Part shown: positions 32,783 to 41,439 of the stretch, piece after piece | Position numbering within the stretch: the stretch's first letter is position 1 | Layout of the letters: every line of letters begins with the position of its first letter | Source of the DNA: SAR116 cluster bacterium AG-337-N21 | GTDB lineage: Bacteria > Pseudomonadota > Alphaproteobacteria > Puniceispirillales > Marisalimonadaceae | Assembly (NCBI GenBank): GCA_003282145.1 | Contig: QBZZ01000008.1 | Coordinates: forward strand, 1 to 64,000 | Length of the DNA: 64,000 bases | Direction of reading: 5' to 3' | Made by a program: the position numbers and the translations under genes | Notes under the pieces: model-generated | Told to the model about the DNA's origin: nothing | Database searches by the model: none | What the model saw: only the letters and a program-made list of their open reading frames with translations

Positions 32783-33012
32783 AAATAGAATGAGTTTAAA
32801 TCAAATCTTACTTTATCATTTATGAGAAAGTTGTTGTTATATTATTTATTTAAAAGGTTTTTTATTTTTAAAATATCACAGATATAGTTATTACATTTAA
32901 ATATTAATTATTCATACTTAAATGTATTTACTTTAAATTTCCATAAATACTCATTCATATTGATAATGTGTTATTGAATTATTTTGATCGCACATAGATT
33001 TGGAGAGGAATT

Positions 33013-35076
33013 ATGAGTAAACGTTTACTAATTGATGCGAGACAAATAGAAGAAACTAGAGTTATAACTACCACAAATGATATAATAGATGATTTTGAAT
33101 ATGAAGTTCACTCAAGAAGGCAGCTGAAAGGAAATATTTATCTTGCAAGAGTCACTAGAGTTGAACCTAGTCTTCAAGCAGCTTTTGTAGAGTATGGTGG
33201 AAATAGACAGGGATTTTTAGCCTTTAGCGAAATCCATCCAGATTATTACAGAATTCCAGTCGAGGATAAGAAAAAGTTAATAGCTGAAGCATCAGCCCAG
33301 ACTGATGAAGAATTAAAATTAAATGAAAATATTAATGAAGACGGTGTATACGATTACAATGAAGAAGATCTTAAAAAAGTCAAAAAAAATCTCTACAGAA
33401 ATTATAAAATTCAAGAAGTAATAGCACGTCGACAAATTTTATTAGTCCAAGTAGTAAAAGAAGAACGTGGGACAAAAGGGGCTGCTTTGACCACCTATAT
33501 TTCAATAGCGGGTAGGTATTGTGTACTAATGCCAAACACTCCAAGAGGTGGAGGAGTAAGTAGAAAAATTGTCAATATTACTGATAGAAAGAGGTTAAAA
33601 AAAGTCGTTGACGAACTTGATGTTCCTACTGGAATGGCTGTTATAGTTAGAACCGCAGGAAGTAAACGTACAAAAACTGAAATTAAGAGAGATTACTCTA
33701 ATTCAAAAATTATATGGGAAAATGTTAAAAATTTAACACTTGAATCTAATGCACCTTTTCTTATTCATGAAGAAGGATCGTTAGTTAAAAGAGCTATTAG
33801 AGATTTATATCACAGCGATATCGATGAAGTTTTAGTTGATGGGAATGAAGCTTACAAAGTATGTAAAAATTACATGAAATCATTAATGCCAAGTCATGCA
33901 AAAAAAGTTCAACAATATAATGACGATAAAAATCCATTATTTCAAAAGTATAAAGTAGATTCTCAATTACATGATATTTTTAATCCTAAAATAACACTTA
34001 AGTCTGGTGGTTATCTAATTATCGATCAAACAGAAGCCTTAGTTGCGGTTGATGTTAATTCAGGAAAAGCAACAAGAGAAAGATCTGTTGAGGATACTGC
34101 TTTAAAAACAAACCTTGAAGCTGCAGAGGAATTTGCTCGCCAAGCAAGATTAAGAGACTTGTCGGGTTTGATAGTCATTGATTTTATTGATATGGAAGAA
34201 AATAAAAACCGCACAAATGTGGAAAAAAAATTAAAAGAGACCATGCGAAAAGATAGAGCACGTATCCAAATAGGGGAAATCAGTAATTTTGGCCTCCTTG
34301 AATTATCAAGACAACGCCTTAGACCCTCTATAGTAGAAAACTCTTCAGAATTATGTCCACATTGTGGAGGATCAGGTAGAATTCAATCAATAGAAGTAAG
34401 TGCAATTCAAATTTTGAGATCTATCGAAGAAGAATGTAGTTCTGAAGAAAATATGGCAATAAGCGTTTCGGCACACTCAGATATTATCATTCACATTTTA
34501 AATAATAAAAGGTCTCATCTTAATGAAATTGAAATTAGATACGGAATATCAATTAATTTTATAAATGATAATACAATTATTCCACCCTTAAAAAAATTAG
34601 AAGTAATTAAAAAAAATAATTTTAAACAAAATAATTCTACTGAAGATAGGAAAGACATCTCATCATCTGATAACGATGAAAAACAAATTAGAAAGAAAAG
34701 GGGCAAAAAACCTGTTAAAAAAAGAAAAAAAGAGGAAAATAAAACTAAAATTAATAATTCCTCTAATTCAATAGACGAATCTAAAAATGATAAAGCCAAA
34801 GAAACAGCTTCAGATGAAAATAAAGAGCTAAAAACAAAAAAAGTTAATACTAAAAAAATTGATGCAAAGCAAAAAAATTCAAAAAAGAAAATAATTCGAA
34901 AATCAAAAACGAAAACAGATACAAAAATTAAAAACGATCAAGATAAACTCGAGAAAACAGCTGAAGATAAGATTGATTTGAGAAAAATACAATCATCTGC
35001 ACCAATAGAAATTATGAAAGTGGATGGAAAATTAAATTCTGACAAAACAAAGAAAAAAGGTTGGTGGTCAACATAA
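33013..35076 (+). CDS. rne: Ribonuclease E/G
   Basis: Endoribonuclease for mRNA turnover and rRNA/tRNA processing. The S1 RNA-binding region lies at about 36-125 with a charged insertion typical of alphaproteobacterial forms. The catalytic Asp residues are in LVAVDVNSGKAT and GLIVIDFIDM, and the zinc-link is CPHCGGSGR (CPxC). Residues 540-687 are a Lys/Asp/Ser-rich disordered tail without clear microdomains except a KKKGWWST end. It is shorter (687 aa) than many alphaproteobacterial RNase E proteins (800-1000). The M48 protease gene overlaps its end by 16 bp. Confidence 0.96.
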   Translation: MSKRLLIDARQIEETRVITTTNDIIDDFEYEVHSRRQLKGNIYLARVTRVEPSLQAAFVEYGGNRQGFLAFSEIHPDYYRIPVEDKKKLIAEASAQTDEELKLNENINEDGVYDYNEEDLKKVKKNLYRNYKIQEVIARRQILLVQVVKEERGTKGAALTTYISIAGRYCVLMPNTPRGGGVSRKIVNITDRKRLKKVVDELDVPTGMAVIVRTAGSKRTKTEIKRDYSNSKIIWENVKNLTLESNAPFLIHEEGSLVKRAIRDLYHSDIDEVLVDGNEAYKVCKNYMKSLMPSHAKKVQQYNDDKNPLFQKYKVDSQLHDIFNPKITLKSGGYLIIDQTEALVAVDVNSGKATRERSVEDTALKTNLEAAEEFARQARLRDLSGLIVIDFIDMEENKNRTNVEKKLKETMRKDRARIQIGEISNFGLLELSRQRLRPSIVENSSELCPHCGGSGRIQSIEVSAIQILRSIEEECSSEENMAISVSAHSDIIIHILNNKRSHLNEIEIRYGISINFINDNTIIPPLKKLEVIKKNNFKQNNSTEDRKDISSSDNDEKQIRKKRGKKPVKKRKKEENKTKINNSSNSIDESKNDKAKETASDENKELKTKKVNTKKIDAKQKNSKKKIIRKSKTKTDTKIKNDQDKLEKTAEDKIDLRKIQSSAPIEIMKVDGKLNSDKTKKKGWWST

Positions 35077-36419
35077 AAATATTATTAATTATAATTTTAA
35101 TTTTTGTTTCAAAACAAGCATATACCGCTCAAAGTATTTCAATTGTTAGAGATGCAGAAATAGAGTTTTTTTTACATAAAGTTATACAAACTATAATTGA
35201 TAAAAAACTTAAAAATAATATTTATTACCCTAGGTTAATTTTGAATGATCAATATAATGCTTTTGTGACTGGCTCAAATAAAATTTATGTAAATACAGGT
35301 TTAATAAAAAAATCTAAATCAATAAGCGAAATACAAGGTGTTCTTGCTCATGAAATTGGCCATTTGGCTTTAAACCATCATAGTTCGAGATCTATCAATA
35401 ATAAAAGTTTATCTAATTATGGAAAATTTGCTTCGATATTTGGTATTGCACTATCTGCAAGTGGAAAATTAGATGCAAATTCAGCAATTGGCTTAATTGT
35501 AGGATCACAAGATCTGGCTACAAAATCTTCACTACAATTTTCTAGAATTCAAGAACAACAAGCTGATAGATTTGCATTTGATATAATGCTAAAGAAGAAA
35601 ATTCCTTTTGATGGTTTAGAGCGCTTATTACTTAATTTAAGTGATAATGAGGCATTAAATGAAAATTCATTCACAGGCTATTATAGATCACACCCATTTT
35701 CTAAGCAAAGACTAGATCAGTTAAAAAAATATAAATCTAGAATGAAATATACTACAAACGAAACTCAGAACATATTAATTAATAACAATAAAATTTCATT
35801 GGAATACATTAAAAATAAAATTAATTCATATAACAGTGAACCAAATAAAATTTTAAAAAATAAACAAAATTACAATAAAATTTTATTGAACTATTCTCGA
35901 GTGATATCGTCTTATAAAGCTGGAAAATATGATTTAGCCCGTAAATATCTAAATACTCTAGAAAATAATTATAAAAATTATCCATACTTTTTTGAATTAT
36001 CTGGAGATATTTATTTTAAAAATGGAAGTTTTGAAAAAGCAATAACTGAGTATAAAAAAGCTATTGAAACTGTTAATGAACAATTTACTCCATCTATTGA
36101 TCTTATTAAATTCTCTTTAGTGAAATCATATATTCAAACAAATAAAAAGAAATATTTAAACAATTCTATTATCCTTTTAGAACAATTACTCCAAAACAAT
36201 CCCAAATGGAGCTATTTATGGAGATTATTAGCAAAAGCATCTAATAAAGTCAATAGAATAGGTATTTCATATATTGCTTTAGCTGAAGAAGCTCTAATTA
36301 AAAAAAACTTTATTAAAGCAAAGAAATATGTAGATTTAGCAAATGATGATCCATCTATACCTACCTCTTACAAACTTAGAGGTGCAGACATTCTAGCAAG
36401 AATAAAAATAAAAAAATAA
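35061..36419 (+). CDS. M48 family metalloprotease with TPR repeats (BepA-like)
   Basis: Periplasmic zinc protease. The N-terminus (NIKILLIIILIFVSKQAYTA) is a signal peptide. HEIGH at residues 97-101 (VLAHEIGHLALNHHS) binds zinc, and the third ligand is in QEQQADRFAFD. After about 240 there are TPR-like helices (YFELSGDIYFKNGSFEKAITEYKKAIET). The relative BepA/YfgC controls quality of outer-membrane proteins. Start is TTG 35061 or GTG 35064, overlapping rne by 13-16 bp and thus translationally coupled. Confidence 0.88.
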   Translation: MVVNIKILLIIILIFVSKQAYTAQSISIVRDAEIEFFLHKVIQTIIDKKLKNNIYYPRLILNDQYNAFVTGSNKIYVNTGLIKKSKSISEIQGVLAHEIGHLALNHHSSRSINNKSLSNYGKFASIFGIALSASGKLDANSAIGLIVGSQDLATKSSLQFSRIQEQQADRFAFDIMLKKKIPFDGLERLLLNLSDNEALNENSFTGYYRSHPFSKQRLDQLKKYKSRMKYTTNETQNILINNNKISLEYIKNKINSYNSEPNKILKNKQNYNKILLNYSRVISSYKAGKYDLARKYLNTLENNYKNYPYFFELSGDIYFKNGSFEKAITEYKKAIETVNEQFTPSIDLIKFSLVKSYIQTNKKKYLNNSIILLEQLLQNNPKWSYLWRLLAKASNKVNRIGISYIALAEEALIKKNFIKAKKYVDLANDDPSIPTSYKLRGADILARIKIKK

Positions 36420-36446
36420 TTTATTTATTATTTGAAAGATTCTAAT

Positions 36447-37154
36447 ATGAAACAAAAAATTCAAGTATTACTTCTAATTTTGACCTCCGTTTTTTTACTT
36501 ATTTTTCCATCTTATGCTCATGAAATTAAAACAGAAGAAATCGAAAAAATTATAAAAAATTATTTAATTAAAAATCCCAAACTGATTCAATCTACTCTTG
36601 AAGAGTATAAAAAAACAGTTGAAATAAACAAAAAAAATAATGCTATTACTTTACTTCAAAACATCAAAAATCCTGGTATTTTTAATAAAAATTCTGATAT
36701 AATAATATATGAATTTTTTGACTATAATTGTGGCTACTGTAAATCAGTTGTGAACACAATTTTGGACGTTATTTCTGAAGATAAAAAAGTCGACTTTGTT
36801 TTTGTTGAACTGCCTATATTGTCACAAAGTTCATATATTGCAGCTACCGCTGCCCTTGCATCAGAAAAGCAAGGTTTATATATTGATTTTCATCTATCAC
36901 TTATGAAACAAAAAGGTAGAATAACAGAAGATGTAATTTTTAATATTGCAGAAAAAACTGGTCTTAATATCAATCAACTAAAAATTGATATGAGAAGCAA
37001 AGAAATTGAAAACAAACTTAAGAAAAATAGAAACGTGGCTAAATTACTAAATTTAAATGGAACTCCAGCTTTTATTATTGGGGATATCATACATCCTGGC
37101 GCTTTACAAAAAAGTAATTTAAAGCAAATGATAAAAATTTTCCGGGGGAAATAA
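36447..37154 (+). CDS. DsbA-family thiol:disulfide oxidoreductase
   Basis: Periplasmic thioredoxin-fold protein. From ATG 36447 the signal peptide is MKQKIQVLLLILTSVFLLIF with cleavage after SYA. The redox centre is FFDYNCGYCKS (Cys95, Cys98) and the cis-Pro loop is NGTPAF. An N-terminal helical stretch before the thioredoxin fold resembles DsbA proteins of Alphaproteobacteria (and ScsC-like forms). It probably forms or isomerises disulfides in exported proteins. I preferred ATG 36447 over TTG 36432 because the former begins a normal signal peptide. Lies 27 nt after the M48 gene. Confidence 0.9.
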   Translation: MKQKIQVLLLILTSVFLLIFPSYAHEIKTEEIEKIIKNYLIKNPKLIQSTLEEYKKTVEINKKNNAITLLQNIKNPGIFNKNSDIIIYEFFDYNCGYCKSVVNTILDVISEDKKVDFVFVELPILSQSSYIAATAALASEKQGLYIDFHLSLMKQKGRITEDVIFNIAEKTGLNINQLKIDMRSKEIENKLKKNRNVAKLLNLNGTPAFIIGDIIHPGALQKSNLKQMIKIFRGK

Positions 37155-37218
37155 TTTATTTTACTTAGTGTCTTAAAATCGACAATTTTAAATTTTATTC
37201 AGATTTTGGAGGACAATT

Positions 37219-37659
37219 TTGAAAAAAAAACTATACATTATTAATGGACCAAATTTGAATCTTCTCGGTAGACGAGAACCCGAAAAGTATGGAAAAGCTT
37301 CATTGGAAACTGTTAAATCTATATGTCTAGAAAAATGTAAAGATTATAGCTTAGACTTACATTTTTTTCAGTCAAATATAGAAGGTGAATTAATTAGTGA
37401 AATACATAAAGCGATAGATGATGGATGTGGAGTTATAATTAATGCTGGTGCATTAACACATACATCTATCGGTATTTTTGACGCCTTAAGTATGTTTAAT
37501 GGTCCTAAAATTGAAATACATATAACTAATGTTTACGCTAGAGAAAATTTTCGACATAAATCTTATATTTCTCCAGTTGTCACAGGTATAATCGCTGGTT
37601 TAGGGGTGAACTCATATATGCTTGCTGTAGATGCAATTCATGAGCTTATAAAAGACTGA
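37219..37659 (+). CDS. aroQ: Type II 3-dehydroquinate dehydratase
   Basis: Shikimate pathway, converts 3-dehydroquinate to 3-dehydroshikimate; small dodecameric type II enzyme. IINGPNLNLLGRREPEKYG (residues 5-23) includes the catalytic Arg and Tyr; INAGALTHTS and EIHITNVYARENFRHKS complete the active site. The start is TTG: it has a near-perfect GGAGGA 5 nt upstream (37208-37213) and no ATG is in frame near it. Stands before accB-accC, the usual alphaproteobacterial order. Confidence 0.96.
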   Translation: MKKKLYIINGPNLNLLGRREPEKYGKASLETVKSICLEKCKDYSLDLHFFQSNIEGELISEIHKAIDDGCGVIINAGALTHTSIGIFDALSMFNGPKIEIHITNVYARENFRHKSYISPVVTGIIAGLGVNSYMLAVDAIHELIKD

Positions 37660-37679
37660 ACAAAAAAATAGGTGAAATA

Positions 37680-38153
37680 ATGAATAAGAAGAATTCGCAT
37701 AAAGAAAACCTTAATATAGTTCAAGACTTTGTCGATATTGTTAATAAGAGTGATTTGTCAGAATTAGAATATGAAGCTGAGCATTTTAAAATAAAAATTA
37801 AAAATAATCTCAATAATTCACCAAGTCCTCAAAAAACTATTGTTAAAACTCCCAAAGCTAATATTTCAGAAAATAATATCATAATAGAAGAAAAACCTGA
37901 AAAGTTTAATAACAAACACCCTGGTGCAGTTAATTCGCCAATGGTTGGCACAGCGTATTCGTCCCCAGAGCCAGGTAAGGAAACGTTTATTAAATTAAAT
38001 TCTTCAGTGTCAATCGGCGATACATTACTCATTATTGAGGCTATGAAAGTAATGAATTCAATTACCGCACATAAATCTGGAAAAATAGTTCACATAGGTT
38101 TTGAAGATGGCCAACCAATAGAATTCAATCAATTACTGGTAGTGATTGAGTAA
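37680..38153 (+). CDS. accB: Biotin carboxyl carrier protein of acetyl-CoA carboxylase
   Basis: Carries the carboxybiotin for malonyl-CoA synthesis. The C-terminal lipoyl/biotinyl domain (about 80-157) has the biotinylated Lys123 in IIEAMKVMN, with [14 protein letters not shown] ahead; the N-terminal helix ([23 protein letters not shown]) and Pro/Asn-rich linker are typical. accC begins 10 nt after. Confidence 0.96.
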   Translation: MNKKNSHKENLNIVQDFVDIVNKSDLSELEYEAEHFKIKIKNNLNNSPSPQKTIVKTPKANISENNIIIEEKPEKFNNKHPGAVNSPMVGTAYSSPEPGKETFIKLNSSVSIGDTLLIIEAMKVMNSITAHKSGKIVHIGFEDGQPIEFNQLLVVIE

Positions 38154-38163
38154 TAGGTTCGTC

Positions 38164-39507
38164 ATGTTTTCAAAGATTTTAATTGCAAACCGAGGTGATG
38201 TAGCTTTAAGAGTTTTAAGGGCCTGTAAAGAACTAAATATCAAAACCGTTGCTATTCACTCTACAGCAGATAATGACGCAATACATGTCCGATTAGCCGA
38301 TGAAAGTGTATGTATCGGCCCTGCTCCATCTTCAAAATCATATTTGAATATCCCAGCAATAATAACTGCCGCTCAATTAGTCGGAGCTGACGCTATTCAT
38401 CCGGGTGTTGGTTTTTTGTCTGAAAATCCAGAGTTTGCTGAAATTGTTGAAGCCCATAATATTGTTTTTATAGGACCAAAACCGGAACATATAAGATGCA
38501 TGGGAGATAAAATAGAGGCAAAGATAACAGCCCAAAAACTAGGGATACCTCTTGTTCCTGGTTCTAAAGATAATATTTATGATTTTGAAAATGCTTATGA
38601 AGAGGCCAAAAAAATTGGTTACCCTGTCTTAATTAAAGCAGCTTCTGGAGGTGGTGGCAGAGGAATGAAAGTTGCTTTAAATGAAGAAGAACTTGAATCA
38701 GCTTTTACAGCTGCTAAAAGTGAAGCAAAAGCGGCATTTGGTGATGACCGCGTATATATTGAAAAATATCTTCAAAATCCAAGACACATAGAAGTACAAA
38801 TAGCGGCTGATAAATTTGGTAATACCGTTCATCTTGGCGAAAGAGAATGTTCTATTCAAAGACGTCATCAAAAAGTTATTGAAGAGGCCCCTTCACCTGC
38901 AATAGATAATAAAACAAGGAATACAATAGGTGAGATAGCCTCAAATGCTGTATCAAAAATGGGATATTTAGGATTAGGTACCATTGAGTTTTTATATGAA
39001 AATAATGAATTCTTCTTTATAGAAATGAACACTAGACTTCAGGTAGAACACCCCATTACAGAAGCAATCACAGGAATAGATTTAGTAAGAGAACAAATAA
39101 TGATCGCAGCTGGACTACCATTATCCTTCAAACAAAATGATGTAAAAATTAATGGTCATGCCATTGAATGTAGAATCAATGCCGAAGACCCGAGAACATT
39201 TATACCTTCTCCAGGTAAAATTTTACAATTTCACTCTCCATGTGGACTTGGTGTTAGAATTGAGTCTTGCATATACTCAGGATACGAAGTTCCCCCATAT
39301 TATGACAGTTTAATTGCCAAACTAATTGTGCATGGAAATAACAGAGATCAATGCATTCTAAGACTTAAGCAAGCTTTAAGAGAAATCGTGATAGAACCAA
39401 TTTCTACAACCATAGATTTGCATAGAGATATTCTAAATACCGAAGTAATGAAAAAAGGCTCATACGACATCAGATGGTTAGAAAATAAATTATTAAGTTC
39501 CTATTAA
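38164..39507 (+). CDS. accC: Biotin carboxylase subunit of acetyl-CoA carboxylase
   Basis: ATP-grasp enzyme that carboxylates biotin on AccB. The N-terminus [20 protein letters not shown], the Gly-rich loop [15 protein letters not shown] and the active-site region [20 protein letters not shown] are all as expected. Start is ATG 38164, 10 nt after the accB stop, giving 447 aa. An in-frame TTG at 38146 overlaps accB and adds nothing conserved. Confidence 0.97.
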   Translation: MFSKILIANRGDVALRVLRACKELNIKTVAIHSTADNDAIHVRLADESVCIGPAPSSKSYLNIPAIITAAQLVGADAIHPGVGFLSENPEFAEIVEAHNIVFIGPKPEHIRCMGDKIEAKITAQKLGIPLVPGSKDNIYDFENAYEEAKKIGYPVLIKAASGGGGRGMKVALNEEELESAFTAAKSEAKAAFGDDRVYIEKYLQNPRHIEVQIAADKFGNTVHLGERECSIQRRHQKVIEEAPSPAIDNKTRNTIGEIASNAVSKMGYLGLGTIEFLYENNEFFFIEMNTRLQVEHPITEAITGIDLVREQIMIAAGLPLSFKQNDVKINGHAIECRINAEDPRTFIPSPGKILQFHSPCGLGVRIESCIYSGYEVPPYYDSLIAKLIVHGNNRDQCILRLKQALREIVIEPISTTIDLHRDILNTEVMKKGSYDIRWLENKLLSSY

Positions 39508-39535
39508 TATTCATTAGTAATGTAAGAAAATATAC

Positions 39536-40210
39536 TTGAGTACTAGAAACCCTTTATCAATCTCACCTGAACAATTAGTTCGAGCTTATACTCTTGGTAT
39601 TTTCCCTATGGCTGAGAGCAGAAAAGATGAAAAAATTGTTTTTATTGATCCTGAATATAGGGCTCTTATACCAATCAATAAATTTAAGGCTTCAAAAAGT
39701 CTTATTCGTTTTGCAAAAAAAAGACCTTTTAAGATAACTATGAATAAAGCTTTTGCAGATGTAATAAGATCATGTGCAACTATAAACAGAAAAGAGACTT
39801 GGATAAACAATGAAATAGAAAATTTATTTATTTCCCTAAATAATTTAAAATATGCACATTCAATTGAATGTTGGCAAAACAATCAACTAATCGGAGGGAT
39901 ATACGGAGTTGCTTTAGGAGCAGTTTTTTTTGCAGAATCAATGTTTAGTTCTGTTTCAAATGGAAGTAAAATTGCCTTATTAAACCTAGTTGCGAGATTA
40001 TGGAAAAGTGGTTTTAAAATATTAGACGTCCAATTTCTAAATGATCATTTGATACAGTTTGGTGCATATGAAATTAACAAAACTAAATTCAAACAAGATC
40101 TTGATGAAGCCATAAGATTAAAAACAGATTTTTATCATTTACCTTCAACTGATGAAGATTTTTTTAATTGTTTATCAATTTTTTTACAATCAAGGATCGA
40201 AACATCATAA
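39536..40210 (+). CDS. aat: Leucyl/phenylalanyl-tRNA--protein transferase
   Basis: Adds Leu or Phe to the N-terminus of proteins with basic N-terminal residues, marking them for ClpS/ClpA; both partners (clpS, clpA) are 6-9 kb further on. Signatures: LVRAYTLGIFPMAES near the start, HSIECWQNNQLIGGIYGVALGAVFFAESMFS in the middle (quoted in parts), and LDVQFLNDHLIQFGAYEI. TTG start; no ATG fits. 224 aa. Its last 76 bp overlap the convergent DUF2155 gene. Confidence 0.95.
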   Translation: MSTRNPLSISPEQLVRAYTLGIFPMAESRKDEKIVFIDPEYRALIPINKFKASKSLIRFAKKRPFKITMNKAFADVIRSCATINRKETWINNEIENLFISLNNLKYAHSIECWQNNQLIGGIYGVALGAVFFAESMFSSVSNGSKIALLNLVARLWKSGFKILDVQFLNDHLIQFGAYEINKTKFKQDLDEAIRLKTDFYHLPSTDEDFFNCLSIFLQSRIETS

Positions 40211-40548
40211 ACAGGATTCTCTAAAGCATTAAGAGCTGGACTAGATGCAAACATCCATCCACTAAATTTTACCTCTGAAAGTCTATCGGAATTATCCTTT
40301 ATTTTTATAAATGCTAACGACTCAGGTTTAAATATGGGTTTTGAAAAAACACATCTTTCTACAAAAATATCTAATACTCCGAACTTATACGTTTTACCTA
40401 CATCTACTTCAAAAGTTTGTATCCTTGCTGTAATCTTATCAAGACCTTGAATAACCAATTTATTTCCTTCAATCCATTGAGACGATAATGCAATTTTAGG
40501 AAAAAGAACAAATATTATAACAAAAATTAAATATATGAATTTCATCAA
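40135..40548 (-). CDS. DUF2155 domain protein, periplasmic
   Basis: Alphaproteobacterial DUF2155 protein. N-terminal signal peptide (MMKFIYLIFVIIFVLFPKIALSS), then QGLDKITARIQTFEV, VERCVFSKPI and FSGWMFASSPALNALENPVYDVSILDC, which is the standard domain. Two Cys probably make a disulfide. Function unknown. It lies, as usual, between aat and mlaD, and overlaps the 3' end of aat by 76 bp tail-to-tail. Confidence 0.9.
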   Translation of the reverse strand: MMKFIYLIFVIIFVLFPKIALSSQWIEGNKLVIQGLDKITARIQTFEVDVGKTYKFGVLDIFVERCVFSKPIFKPESLAFIKIKDNSDRLSEVKFSGWMFASSPALNALENPVYDVSILDCKKIDKQLKKSSSVEGK

Positions 40549-40566
40549 AAAACCTGAATAATTTTG

Positions 40567-41010
40567 TTACTTTTTGTTGCCTGAAAATATAAATTTTCCA
40601 AGCATATCTGTAAAACTTAAAGTGTCAGTAGTGTCATATATAACATCATTTGGTCCTAAATGTTGTTCAGACGAGCCGGGTATTATGTCTAAAAAGTTAC
40701 CCCCTAAAAGACTAGAAGATGCAATTTTGGCTGAAGAGTCATCTGGGATTTTTATATCGTTATTAACAATAATTTTTACTTTTGCATTATAATCTTCTTG
40801 ATTAAGCTCTAATTCAGCGATTTTACCTACATTAATTCCAGATATTTTTACATCATCTCCATTTTTTAAACCTGCAGTCGAACCGAATATTAACAAAATA
40901 TTATACCCATCTTTTTGAGTATTTATTGACTGCATACCCAAAGTTAAAAAGCCTATTGCAGTAAGCAAAACGATAGCTCCTAATAATATCTCAATTAAAC
41001 TATATCTCAT
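40567..41010 (-). CDS. mlaD: Lipid-asymmetry ABC transporter substrate-binding protein MlaD
   Basis: MCE-domain protein of the Mla phospholipid transport system. One membrane anchor (IEILLGAIVLLTAIGFLTLG), then the MCE core with GLKNGDDVKISGINVGKI and SLLGGNFLDIIPG. It is a periplasmic hexameric ring on MlaFE in the family. The other mla genes are not in the window. 18 nt upstream of DUF2155 on the same strand. Confidence 0.92.
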   Translation of the reverse strand: MRYSLIEILLGAIVLLTAIGFLTLGMQSINTQKDGYNILLIFGSTAGLKNGDDVKISGINVGKIAELELNQEDYNAKVKIIVNNDIKIPDDSSAKIASSSLLGGNFLDIIPGSSEQHLGPNDVIYDTTDTLSFTDMLGKFIFSGNKK

Positions 41011-41188
41011 AAAGTGACTTCCTAATTAATTCATTTTTGTTAATATTATAACTTATTTACAAAAATAATAAATATTCATTGTAATAATTTTTGTATTTTT
41101 AAATTCTTTATTAAATAGTGAAAAATTAAGTAAAATTAGATAGTTAAAAAAAAAATTAAAAAAATTGAATTATACGCTTTACGAATGC

Positions 41189-41204
41189 ATACTAAATCAT
41201 GTAG
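41189..41204 (+). promoter_or_regulatory. NrdR box-like site 1
   Basis: ATACTAAATCATGTAG, 10 of 16 to the NrdR consensus as I remember it (ACACWATATATWGTGT). Weak alone, but it starts exactly 31 bp before the strong site 2, the usual spacing of tandem NrdR boxes. Confidence 0.45.
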
Positions 41205-41219
41205 TTTAAATATTCGTTG

Positions 41220-41235
41220 TTACTATATATTGTGT
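41220..41235 (+). promoter_or_regulatory. NrdR box-like site 2
   Basis: TTACTATATATTGTGT, 14 of 16 to the NrdR consensus ACACWATATATWGTGT. NrdR represses ribonucleotide reductase genes when dATP is high. nrdR is not in the window. Confidence 0.65.
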
Positions 41236-41244
41236 TTATCCACA
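41236..41244 (+). promoter_or_regulatory. DnaA box 1
   Basis: TTATCCACA, a perfect consensus DnaA box, abutting NrdR site 2. DnaA controls nrdAB in E. coli, so linkage of dNTP supply to replication initiation is plausible here. Confidence 0.6.
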
Positions 41245-41354
41245 GGTCGTATTAATTAACGAAAATCAAATAAATAAAATTAAATTAAGGAAAAACAAGA
41301 GTTTATTTATAGGAAATTGTAGACATCATAACATTTTGTTAAAATTTAAACAAT

Positions 41355-41363
41355 TTATCCACA
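41355..41363 (+). promoter_or_regulatory. DnaA box 2
   Basis: Second perfect TTATCCACA in the same orientation, 119 bp downstream of the first and about 77 bp before nrdJ. Confidence 0.6.
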
Positions 41364-41439
41364 AGAGTTTATGAGATTTCAGTAACAAAACCTGACAAAT
41401 ACATAATTATTGTTTTCTTTATTGTAAAGGGAAAAAAAA

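Larger units (their letters stand above)
32603..33012. other. Long divergent intergenic region between amiC and rne
   Basis: 410 bp, very AT-rich, no gene. It holds the promoter candidate and hairpin listed separately. rne has a strong ribosome-binding site (GGAGAGGA, about 4 nt before ATG). Long leaders before rne are known in E. coli, where RNase E controls its own mRNA; whether that applies here is inference. Confidence 0.5.
41011..41439. other. nrdJ upstream regulatory region
   Basis: 429 bp without a gene, divergent from mlaD. It holds two NrdR-box-like sites and two perfect DnaA boxes (listed separately). I looked for a cobalamin riboswitch, frequent before B12-dependent genes, and saw no B12-box-like core. 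Confidence 0.6.

Noticed and set aside
41236-41363. Replication origin at the two DnaA boxes
   Set aside because: Only two boxes, no cluster, no neighbouring oriC-type genes; they fit nrdJ regulation better.
41011-41439. Cobalamin riboswitch before nrdJ
   Set aside because: I looked for the conserved B12-box core and a suitable paired leader and did not see one.
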